DNA of 64,000 bases from Bradyrhizobium erythrophlei (GTDB taxonomy: Bacteria; Pseudomonadota; Alphaproteobacteria; Rhizobiales; Xanthobacteraceae): positions 7,282,001-7,346,000 of the forward strand of contig NZ_LT670817.1 in the NCBI RefSeq assembly GCF_900129425.1. Reading direction: 5' to 3'. A model generated the notes under the pieces. It had not been told where the DNA came from and did no database searches. It saw only the letters and a list, made by a program, of their open reading frames with translations. Made by a program: the position numbers and the translations under genes. Positions 50,863-58,459 of this stretch are shown here, piece after piece (the first letter of the stretch is position 1; each line of letters opens with the position of its first letter).

Positions 50863-51945
50863 ATGTCAAATGACTCTTCGAGGAGCGAATCGCGGGACAT
50901 GAGAAAGGATTCCCTTCCCCGCGAGCACGGAGACATCCAAACCGCCGTTGTGACCCTTGTCGATCGTTTGGCGCCAGTCATCCCCATAACGGGTCAGCCG
51001 GCTGTTGCGCGAAAAATCGCAGAAGTGATCGCAAGCCTGCACAGTTCGATGGGCAGCAACATGTTCCTCCGTCAAAGCATCATCCGGCGTGGCACAGCAA
51101 CCCATGGTCATGTGATCGACGGTTTGGCAGCGTGGGTCACCGTCCTCTTCGATCTCGCCAACCTGCAGCACGACCGAAGCCGAGCAATGAACCTCAAGGC
51201 CAGAATCTCGGACGAAGCTGTGGATCGTCTTTCTCGAGCTCTCTCGATGTCGCGCAACGGCTGCATTCTTGCGGTCCCCCACATAGGGAGCATCGAACTG
51301 TTCGCGGCGCACCTCAAAGACCGTGGTTTCAACGTCGGTTTCGTCTACACGATCGGCAAAAAACCAACGGCTACCGAACGGTGGATTTATGAAGGCCGGT
51401 GCGCCACTCGCGCCACACCGATTGCGTTCGGGCGAAGAAATACCGGAGCCGAGATCTCGAAGGTTCTTCGGAGCAATGGCGTCGTATTGATGGTCGTGGA
51501 TGTCTACCCAAGCGCCAAATACAAAGGAATATCCGTCGAAACCCATGACGCTGAGTTCCGGTATCCGCCCGGACCAGCCCGCTACGCGCGGTCAGGCACG
51601 CTCGTTCTTCCCGGCTTTGCATCAAGCCGTGACGCGGAGGGCTTTTCGATGAGCATCCTGGAGCCCCTGGGTTACCACGCATCGATGCCTGCCCGGGACG
51701 CCGCCTCCGACTTCACCCAAAGGGTCGCCATCCATGTCGATGGGTTCACTGCTGAACAGCCTGCGGCGTATTGGCTCTGGCACCCGATCCCCAATGATCC
51801 GTTCCTTGCGATCGCGCAACGTCAGCGACCGGACCTCCTGACCTCGACGGTCGCAGAGTTCCCGGATGACGAGGCAGCGGCATTGGCACTGGAAGCACTG
51901 TGCTCGAAGTGGACGGCAGGCGGCATCGCTGATCACCTTCGCTAG
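50863..51945 (+). CDS. LpxL/HtrB-like acyltransferase
   Basis: A 360-residue protein with the catalytic motif VPHIGSIELF (HX4E, the site of lauroyl acyltransferases) near residue 144 and VVDVYPSAKY near 208. Near the C-terminus, TAEQPAAYWLWHPIP corresponds to the family PEQYxWxH block. No N-terminal membrane helix is visible, unlike LpxL itself. The likely reaction is transfer of an acyl chain to a lipid or to a lipid-linked peptide; the acceptor is unknown. It stands alone with no lipid A genes nearby. The ATG at 50863 has GGCGGGGG upstream. Confidence 0.72.
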   Translation: MSNDSSRSESRDMRKDSLPREHGDIQTAVVTLVDRLAPVIPITGQPAVARKIAEVIASLHSSMGSNMFLRQSIIRRGTATHGHVIDGLAAWVTVLFDLANLQHDRSRAMNLKARISDEAVDRLSRALSMSRNGCILAVPHIGSIELFAAHLKDRGFNVGFVYTIGKKPTATERWIYEGRCATRATPIAFGRRNTGAEISKVLRSNGVVLMVVDVYPSAKYKGISVETHDAEFRYPPGPARYARSGTLVLPGFASSRDAEGFSMSILEPLGYHASMPARDAASDFTQRVAIHVDGFTAEQPAAYWLWHPIPNDPFLAIAQRQRPDLLTSTVAEFPDDEAAALALEALCSKWTAGGIADHLR

Positions 51946-52080
51946 CGGGATGCCCCGTCCCATTCATGTCCCCCGAGTCCGCCCATGGACAGTATCGTCC
52001 GGCGCGCGGGCGTTTTCGCGTGCAGCGTTGCCTGCGCGCGCTCCACGGGCAGGCGAAACACCCTTGACCGACCGAACCCC

Positions 52081-53265
52081 ATGAGCCGGCCGCTTGTCGT
52101 GATCTTCGCCACCATCGCGCTTGACGCGGCCGGCATTGCGCTGATCTTCCCGATCCTGCCTGGTCTGCTCCGCTCCATGGCTGGCACGGAGGATGTGTCC
52201 GCGCTGTTCGGGGCAATGCTGGCGCTGTACGCGTTCATGCAATTCGTCTTCACGCCGGTGCTCGGCGTCCTGTCGGATCGCTTTGGCCGCCGGCCGGTGC
52301 TGCTCCTCTCCCTTGCCGGCTCGACCATCGACTATCTGGTCATGGCTTTCACGCCGTACCTGTGGCTGTTGTTCGCCGGCCGGGCCATAGCCGGGCTGAC
52401 GGCGGCGAACACGGCGGTCATCACCGCCTACATCGCGGACATCACGCCCGAGGCCGAGCGCGCGCGCCGCTTCGGCCTGTTCCAGGCCTTCTTTGGCGCC
52501 GGTTTCGTCATGGGTCCAGTGATCGGCGGCCTGCTCGGCGACATTTCGCTGCGCGACCCTTTCCTTGCCGCCGCCGCGCTGAATGGCGTGAACCTGTCGA
52601 TTGCGCTGTTCCTTCTGCCCGAGTCGCATCGGCCGGAGCGCAAGCCGTTCGATTGGCGGGCGCTGAACCCGTTCGCGCCGCTGCGCTGGGCGCTCACCTT
52701 TCGCGCACTCATCCCACTGCTCGCGGTGTTCTTGCTTGTTAGTCTCGTCGGCCAGACCTACAGCACGGTCTGGGTGCTTTTTGTCACAGATCGCTTCCGC
52801 TGGACCGGAACCGACATCGGCCTTTCGCTGGGCGTATTCGGCGCACTCGTGGTCATCGCGCAGGCTTTCGCCATTGGCCCGGTCACACGGTGGCTCGGCG
52901 AACGCGGCACGCTGCTCCTCGGCATCGCCTGCGAGACGGTCGCCCTCCTCATCCTCGCCTTCGCACAGGCGGGCTGGATCGCCTTCGCGTTGATACCACT
53001 GATCGCATTCGGCGGGATCGGCGTGCCCGTGCTGCGATCACTGCAGACGAACGCCGTCGATCGCGAGCGTCAGGGGCAATTGCAGGGCGTCATCGCCAGC
53101 TTCGTCAGTCTGGCGGCGATCTTCGGCCCACTTGTCTTTAGTTGGATTTACGCTCTGTCGTCGCCGGGCTGGACCGGACTTGTGTGGATCGTCGGGGTAG
53201 CGATCTACGCTCTCGCAGTGCTGATCGTGCTCACTGTTCCGAACAACGCCGGCCAGCGGCCATAG
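52081..53265 (+). CDS. TetA-type MFS efflux protein
   Basis: A 394-residue major-facilitator protein with 12 predicted helices. Motif A of the tetracycline family is GVLSDRFGRRPVLLLSLAG near residue 62, followed by AGRAIAGLTAANTAVITAYI and ADITPEAERARRFG, sequences close to TetA(A)/TetA(C)-group exporters. The start ATG at 52081 fits MSRPLVVIFATIALDAAGI. No tetR-like repressor gene is divergent from it, so it may be a housekeeping drug/H+ antiporter instead of a mobile resistance gene. Tetracycline as substrate is not shown. Confidence 0.8.
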   Translation: MSRPLVVIFATIALDAAGIALIFPILPGLLRSMAGTEDVSALFGAMLALYAFMQFVFTPVLGVLSDRFGRRPVLLLSLAGSTIDYLVMAFTPYLWLLFAGRAIAGLTAANTAVITAYIADITPEAERARRFGLFQAFFGAGFVMGPVIGGLLGDISLRDPFLAAAALNGVNLSIALFLLPESHRPERKPFDWRALNPFAPLRWALTFRALIPLLAVFLLVSLVGQTYSTVWVLFVTDRFRWTGTDIGLSLGVFGALVVIAQAFAIGPVTRWLGERGTLLLGIACETVALLILAFAQAGWIAFALIPLIAFGGIGVPVLRSLQTNAVDRERQGQLQGVIASFVSLAAIFGPLVFSWIYALSSPGWTGLVWIVGVAIYALAVLIVLTVPNNAGQRP

Positions 53266-53359
53266 CGATCCAACAAAACGCTGAAGTAAACGAGATCGCT
53301 TCAGGCCGGCTTTGCGATGGGTCGACAATCTTCCAAGATGTTGGGCCTGGAAGGCCGAG

Positions 53360-54334
53360 CTAGTTGCCGAGCTTGATGCCGGCATCCTTGATCACCTTGG
53401 CCCACTCGGGCGTTTCTTTCTTGATGATCGCGGTAAACTCGGCCGGCGTGTTGCCGACCGGCTCGAGGCCAAGTTCGTCGAACTTCTTGCGCACCTCCGG
53501 CATCGCCAAGGCCTTGACGGTTTCTCCGTGCAATTTATCCAGAACATCCTTCGGCGTGCCGCTCGGCGCGATCAGGCCGAACCACGGCACGGCCTCGAAG
53601 CCGGGAAAGCCGGATTCCGCCATGGTCGGCAGGTCGGGCGCCAGCGCCGAGCGCTTGATCGAGGTGATGGCCAGCGCGCGCAATTTCCCTTCGCGCGCAA
53701 GCGGTAATACGTTCACGATATTGGCGAACGACATGCTGATTCGGTGGGCGAGCAGGTCCGGCATCATCGCCGTGGTGCCGCGATAAGGCACCGGTCTAAT
53801 ATCGACATGCGCCATGTATTTGAACAATTCGCCGGCCAGATGCTGTGACGTGCCCACGCCGGCATGGCCATAGGAAAGCTTGCCCGGCTCGGCTTTGGCG
53901 AGCGCCACCAGTTCCGCCACGGTCTTGACCGGCAGCTCGGGCGGAACGGCTAGCACGTTCGCCGCGATGAATACCTGCGAGATCGGTGCGAAGTCCTTGA
54001 GCGGGTCGAACGGCAGTATTTCATACAAGCTCGGATTGATGACCAGCGACGAGTTGCCGCCCATCAGCAGCGTGTAGCCATCGGCGGTCGCCTTGGCGAC
54101 GCGATCGGTGGCGATGTTGCTGCCGGCGCCGGGAATATTCTCGACCACGAACGGCGTGCCCCAGACTTCCGAAAACCGGTCGGCAAGAATGCGAGCCACA
54201 AGGTCGGGAGCCGTACCGGGTGTGAAGCCGACCAGGATTTTCGTCGGCCGGTTCGGATAACTCGATTGCGCTGATGCCGTCTGCGCCGCGAGCAGCACAA
54301 GCAGGGCGGCGAACAGGTTCGCAGCGAGCTTCAT
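53360..54334 (-). CDS. Bug-family tripartite tricarboxylate transporter receptor
   Basis: A 324-residue periplasmic binding protein with signal peptide MKLAANLFAALLVLLAAQTA and the Bug fingerprint YPNRPTKILVGFTPGTAPDL followed by VENIPGAGSNIATD. It is a second orphan receptor in this window; it is not a recent duplicate of the one at 16678, since the two differ throughout. No TctA/TctB permease is nearby. The ligand is unknown. Confidence 0.9.
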   Translation of the reverse strand: MKLAANLFAALLVLLAAQTASAQSSYPNRPTKILVGFTPGTAPDLVARILADRFSEVWGTPFVVENIPGAGSNIATDRVAKATADGYTLLMGGNSSLVINPSLYEILPFDPLKDFAPISQVFIAANVLAVPPELPVKTVAELVALAKAEPGKLSYGHAGVGTSQHLAGELFKYMAHVDIRPVPYRGTTAMMPDLLAHRISMSFANIVNVLPLAREGKLRALAITSIKRSALAPDLPTMAESGFPGFEAVPWFGLIAPSGTPKDVLDKLHGETVKALAMPEVRKKFDELGLEPVGNTPAEFTAIIKKETPEWAKVIKDAGIKLGN

Positions 54335-54565
54335 CGTTTCCTCTCACGTCCCGCATGACCGTTTGCCCGGTCTTTGCTGTCGGACTTGACGGCAAGTGTG
54401 ACACCGGCGAACAGCGCCCGCAAGGTGGCCCCCCGCGACATCGCATGAGCTTGCTTCGACGGCCCACAATTCGTTGCTTGCGTCTCTCGGTGTGCATCGA
54501 GGAACGGCAGCGTCCGGGTGAGCGATGCGTGGTGAATAGCTCGGCGCGACTTCTCTGAAAATCCT

Positions 54566-55282
54566 CTACCGGTCCGCGTTCTTGTCGGCGAACAATGAGG
54601 AGACCAGGGCTTTGCGCTGAACAGCCTTGCGAAGCTGGACGATAATCAGGCCGGCGACGCCAACTTCCATCATGACCGACATTAACGGAATCAGCGCGGC
54701 GGCTGACGTCGGGGCTACAGAGAAACGCAATCCGCTCAAGATTGAATCGGTGATGACGGAGCCAATCAACGGGCTCGCCGTCGCTACCGAAAGGAGCAGA
54801 CAGAGATTCAACTGACGTTCATAGCCGCCGCGCAGCGTCGCCGAGACCCGGCGGCTGCCAATATAGACCCAGCCAAGGATGCCGACGACCAGCGCCACCA
54901 TGAACCCATAACGATCGATCGCCGGCCCGATGGTGTTGAACCCGAGCCAATCCGCAGGCAACCGCCATTGCAACAGCTCGTACAACGCGCCACGTCCCTT
55001 CATGAGGACGAGAATCGCAGCGATCGCGAGGATCAAAATACCGCCGACCCGTCGCGCCTGTTGCAACAGGGACAATGGTGCATACTGCCGGGCGATCTCC
55101 CTGGGATCTCCGAACCTCGCTATCGCCGCGGCGTCCTTTGGGTCATCGCCTCCATCCTCACTGATGGCGTCCAGGAGATGATCCTCAACCTCTCTACGCA
55201 CACGTCGCGACAACTCCGGGTCGAAGCTAAGCTCGCGGGTTAACTGGTCGAGATGATTAGTGACCAGGACGGACGGTTGCAT
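54566..55282 (-). CDS. HAAS-domain membrane protein, PadR partner
   Basis: A 238-residue protein. Residues 1-65 form a HAAS helical domain (LDQLTRELSFDPELSRRVRR, DAAAIARFGDPREIARQYAP), which is found on targets of PadR-type control. Four or five membrane helices follow (about residues 78-215). HAAS-PadR pairs are widespread; the partner is usually regulated by, and may signal to, the adjacent PadR protein. The start lies inside the PadR gene (26-bp overlap), so the two are tightly coupled. Confidence 0.82.
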   Translation of the reverse strand: MQPSVLVTNHLDQLTRELSFDPELSRRVRREVEDHLLDAISEDGGDDPKDAAAIARFGDPREIARQYAPLSLLQQARRVGGILILAIAAILVLMKGRGALYELLQWRLPADWLGFNTIGPAIDRYGFMVALVVGILGWVYIGSRRVSATLRGGYERQLNLCLLLSVATASPLIGSVITDSILSGLRFSVAPTSAAALIPLMSVMMEVGVAGLIIVQLRKAVQRKALVSSLFADKNADR

Positions 55283-55607
55283 GGCTGATTTTTCCTAACA
55301 GACCACCGATCGCCTCCGCAAAGCGCTGCCAGACCGCACGCTGATCGGCGAGCGCCCGACGGCCTCTGCGCGTCAGAGAATACACCCGTCGCTGCCTGCC
55401 CGATTCACCCGCGGTCCAGCGGCTGTTCAGCAAACCGCTTTGCTCGAGGCGATGCAGCGCGGGATAAATGGTGCCTTCCGGCAGATCGAATGCGCCACCG
55501 CTGCGGTGGCGAATTTCCTGAATAACGGCGTAGCCGTGGGCCGGCCCGTCCGCCAGCGCGGCGAGCACGATCATGTCAAGATGCCCTTTGAGCATTTCGC
55601 CTTCCAT
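55257..55607 (-). CDS. PadR-family transcriptional regulator
   Basis: A 116-residue winged-helix repressor. It starts MEGEMLKGHLDMIVLAALAD and contains GPAHGYAVIQEIRHRSGGAF, DLPEGTIYPALHRLEQSGLL and GESGRQRRVYSLTRRGRRAL, the canonical PadR-N wing and its C-terminal helix. The ligand is unknown; the overlapping HAAS membrane protein is the probable regulatory target. Start ATG 55607; ATG 55595 is an alternative. Confidence 0.92.
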   Translation of the reverse strand: MEGEMLKGHLDMIVLAALADGPAHGYAVIQEIRHRSGGAFDLPEGTIYPALHRLEQSGLLNSRWTAGESGRQRRVYSLTRRGRRALADQRAVWQRFAEAIGGLLGKISHATVRPGH

Positions 55608-55679
55608 GAACTTGAGCTTATCCCAGTAAAGCGAGGCGTCAACGCTGACCCCTTTGTCCGTTAGGACGCCGGGCTGCCG

Positions 55680-56624
55680 CTAGACGCCGCGGAAAACTGG
55701 TGGGCGACCCTCGCGGAGCGCGCGTTGAGATTCCTTGAAATCCTCGGTCTGTTGCAGGCGAGAGAAAGTCGGTTGTACTGCTGCGAGGGCGGTCGTTTCC
55801 TCAGCGGCGAGCGCCTGGCGGGATGAAGCCAGTGTTGCGCGTACGCCAAGCGGCGCAACGGCGGCAACTTTCTTCGCCAGCTCGATGGCGACATCCAGCT
55901 GCTTGCCAGGCGGCGTCACCTCTTGAACAAGACCCATGCGGTGCGCTTCTTCCGCACCCCAGGTATCGCCAGTCAGCATGTAGCGCATCGCGTTGGCCCA
56001 ACCTGCCTCGCGCGTGAAGCGGACAGTGGCGCCGCCGCCTGGAAAACTGCCGCGCGTGACTTCGGCCTGGCGGAACACCGTATCGCTCGCCGCCACGCGG
56101 ATATCGGCGGCAAGAAAGTACTCGTGACCAGCGAATTGCGTGCCGCCCTGAACGGCGACCACGAGAGGCTTGGTGCGAATTGGCGGGGCCAGTTCGAGGA
56201 TGCTGATAAAATCCGGATCCTTGACGGGGATGATACCCGCTTGCACGGCCGCGATGAACGCGGGTGGATCGATTCCCATGGAAAAATCGGGGCCGATGCC
56301 ATGCAGGACGGCGACGCGGAGGCCATCGTCGTGCTCGAGCTGATACAAGGCTTTACCGACGCCGATGATGATCGCGGGATCGATCAGGTTTCGCGTTTGG
56401 GGCCGATCGATTCCAATCAACAGCACCGGGCCGCGTTGCTCCGTCCTGACCTTGCCGGCGCCGGCCGTCGGAGCGGGTGCTGTCGGGGTAGGCTGTACCT
56501 GCGTCTGGGTTTGCGCTTGCCCGCTGGAAATTCCGGCGGCCAGGGTGACGGCACCGAGACCGGCCGTCATCAGGTCGCGGCGATCGATACCGGGCAGAGG
56601 TCTGTTGTTGCGGGAGGTCGTCAT
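55680..56624 (-). CDS. Tat-exported enoyl-CoA hydratase/isomerase-fold protein
   Basis: A 314-residue crotonase-fold protein preceded by a Tat-like leader: DRRDLMTAGLGAVTLAAGIS and an AQ-type cleavage site, then a Gln/Thr/Pro-rich linker. The crotonase core begins near residue 60 (GPVLLIGIDRPQTRNLIDPA) and carries AEVTRGSFPGGGATVRFT, with one of the two hydratase glutamates. The second Glu is replaced: AMRYMLTGDTW instead of AMEMVLTG. CoA esters are cytoplasmic, so an exported crotonase should use another substrate or bind another partner. It is 72 bp upstream of the PadR gene. Confidence 0.8.
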   Translation of the reverse strand: MTTSRNNRPLPGIDRRDLMTAGLGAVTLAAGISSGQAQTQTQVQPTPTAPAPTAGAGKVRTEQRGPVLLIGIDRPQTRNLIDPAIIIGVGKALYQLEHDDGLRVAVLHGIGPDFSMGIDPPAFIAAVQAGIIPVKDPDFISILELAPPIRTKPLVVAVQGGTQFAGHEYFLAADIRVAASDTVFRQAEVTRGSFPGGGATVRFTREAGWANAMRYMLTGDTWGAEEAHRMGLVQEVTPPGKQLDVAIELAKKVAAVAPLGVRATLASSRQALAAEETTALAAVQPTFSRLQQTEDFKESQRALREGRPPVFRGV

Positions 56625-57047
56625 GGCTCACCTCATCAGGACAAGGGAATGACGTCTCTACGATACCTCGTGCTTCGATACCTCGCCATACTAGGCTTCA
56701 TCGTGTTGGGGTTCAAGCTGAACCGCCGCCGGCGGGCATTCACGTATTCGCGATTGGGTGACGATACGGACAGCCGGGGCAACTCACGCGGTAGAGGCAA
56801 TTTCGTGCTGGAGCGATGATGGAGAATCGGCGGAATATTCCGCCCGAAAGACGGCGCTTGCGGCCGAGCACGCAGGTGCAATAGCGTCGGCGTATTGGAC
56901 CGAAAGGCGATTGGATTGGCGGAATACGCTATCGCTGTTCCACCCCTACGGACTGGCAACCACCGAAACCGACATTCGCCGATAGTGGCCGTTTGACGAG
57001 TTCGCGCCCCTTGGGGCGGCTCACGAGACCTGACGATAGATCGGCCT
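56625..57047. other. Gene-free interval with a palindromic repeat
   Basis: No gene is supported here. An open frame on the minus strand is a shadow of repeat sequence. The interval holds a GGCGGAATATTCCGCC palindrome at about 56828-56843, and the class E repeat at 56885-56960, whose landmarks are GCGTATTGG, CGAAAGG and GGATTGGCGGAATACGCTAT. Promoters for the divergent crotonase gene would be expected near 56630-56700. Confidence 0.7.
56885..56960 (+). repeat. Class E repeat, uninterrupted copy
   Basis: The core GGATTGGCGGAATACGCTATCG runs into CTGTTCCACCCCTACGGACTG. The matching copy at 58405-58459 continues at 59952 after the IS element, so this copy shows the pre-insertion arrangement. It precedes the cyclase gene, and the other copy follows it in the same direction. 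Confidence 0.8.
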
Positions 57048-58247
57048 TCAGCCGTGATACGCAAACAGCTCGATGGGGTCGTTGAAGCCGCGGACCGGAT
57101 ATTCGCCGACGCGTTCGAGATCGAAATCGCTTTTGACGAAGTCGGCGAACGCGCGGGACAGCAGCACCGTTCTGCCCAATTGCTTGGTGAGGGTTTCGAG
57201 ACGCGAAGCCATGTTGACCGCAGGACCGATGACCGTGAAGTCGAGCCGGGTGCGCGATCCGATATTGCCGTACATGACGTCTCCGACGTGGACGCCAGTG
57301 CCGTAATTCAGCGGCGCGCGACCGGTTTCGCCATTCCGTTCGTTCAGCGCAACCATGGCCTGACGGGCTTCGGTCACCGCATGCAGCAGATTTGCGCAGG
57401 CCGACGGCTGGCTGAGCGGAAAAATGGCGAGCAGACCGTCGCCGATAAATTTCAATATTTCCCCGCCATGTCGCGCAATCGGCTCCGACATCGCGTCGAA
57501 ATAGCCGTTCAGAAGATCAATGACGTCATCGCGCGGCCAGTTGTCGGAGATCCTGGTAAAATCGCGCAGATCGCAGATCATGATGGCGGCGCGTACCGTC
57601 GTCCCGCTTCCGCGCCTGGTGGCGCCGGCCAGAATGAGCTCGCTGGCGTGCGACCCGACATAGGTTTCGAGCAGCGTTCGCGCCAGCCGGTTCTTGATAC
57701 GGATTTCGCTGACCAGCGCCAGAACCGGCAACAGTTTCGACAGGCCGGCGAGATGCGCGTCGTCGAAACCTCCGGGCCGGTCGGTTGCAAAGGTCACGAT
57801 ATGCCGCTTGCCGAGCGTATGATACAGCGGCCAGGCCACATAGTCGGTCAGGCCTTTTGCCCGCATCTCGTCATAGACGGCGTGCTTGCGACCCAGCGAG
57901 GGATCGCGTTCGAGATTCTCTCGCACCTCGGTCGCACCGTCATAAATTTCGTTGGCGGGACTGCCGATGTATTCGGATCGCTCCCTGACATCGTAGTCAA
58001 CTCTCGCAAGCTCGGCCTCGCGCATCCCGTCGGCCCACATCATCCGGGCGCCAAGCCATTGCGGATGATGGATCAGGACATGCAGCGTCGCCCGCTTGAC
58101 CGGAAAGCCCGCTCGCTGGAGCCGGACACACAGTTCGGCGAAAATATTGTCAATGAAGCGCTCGTCGCGCGTGTGGTTTGCCAGCCAGTGCATGACGTCG
58201 CTGTCAGAAGGCGCGGTGACGAGATCGATGTTCGGTGTCGCGTCCAT
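57048..58247 (-). CDS. Class III adenylate cyclase-domain protein
   Basis: A 399-residue soluble protein. An N-terminal sensory region (residues 1-195, including KHAVYDEMRAKGLTDYVAWP, a GAF-like pattern) precedes a class III cyclase domain (about 220-395). Both metal-binding Asp are visible, in MICDLRDFTRIS and FIGDGLLAIF. The Lys in GGEILKFIGD, the Asp in TRLDFTVIG and the Asn-Arg pair in GPAVNMASRLETL all fit ATP specificity. It should make cAMP in response to an unknown ligand. Start ATG 58247; it is flanked by class E repeats. Confidence 0.9.
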   Translation of the reverse strand: MDATPNIDLVTAPSDSDVMHWLANHTRDERFIDNIFAELCVRLQRAGFPVKRATLHVLIHHPQWLGARMMWADGMREAELARVDYDVRERSEYIGSPANEIYDGATEVRENLERDPSLGRKHAVYDEMRAKGLTDYVAWPLYHTLGKRHIVTFATDRPGGFDDAHLAGLSKLLPVLALVSEIRIKNRLARTLLETYVGSHASELILAGATRRGSGTTVRAAIMICDLRDFTRISDNWPRDDVIDLLNGYFDAMSEPIARHGGEILKFIGDGLLAIFPLSQPSACANLLHAVTEARQAMVALNERNGETGRAPLNYGTGVHVGDVMYGNIGSRTRLDFTVIGPAVNMASRLETLTKQLGRTVLLSRAFADFVKSDFDLERVGEYPVRGFNDPIELFAYHG

Positions 58248-58404
58248 ATCTTGCTCCTGAGCGCTGGATCGATGGTACAGGATATGTCGTGTCCCGGCCC
58301 GGCGGCGTCAACCGAGTCCGCCCCCCAATCTGCCTGCGCGTATGGGGTTGGCCGTGGCTCGCCGCGCGTCAGGCGCGAGAGGGCGCAGCGGTGGCGCGTA
58401 GGGC

Positions 58405-58459
58405 GCAATCGCACCAGCGTATTGGGCCGAAAGGGCAGTGGATTGGCGGAATACGCTAG
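58405..58459 (+). repeat. Class E repeat, left half, split by the IS
   Basis: GGGCCGAAAGGGCAGTGGATTGGCGGAATACG is followed by CTAG (58456-58459), the IS target duplication. The right half resumes at 59952 with CTAG CGCTATTCCGCC. Joined across the insertion, the sequence restores GGCGGAATACGCTAGCGCTATTCCGCC, a near-perfect palindrome. Confidence 0.9.

Noticed and set aside
50863..53265. Mobile tetracycline-resistance unit
   Set aside because: No divergent TetR gene, no flanking IS or transposon ends around 52081-53265; the nearest IS is over 5 kb away. An intrinsic efflux gene is simpler.
56636..57064. Minus-strand open frame with AYSANPIAFRSNT
   Set aside because: The same peptide pattern (AYSANPLPFRPNT) appears in the frame at 58073-58522 because both lie in class E repeat DNA. 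It is repeat-encoded, not a gene.
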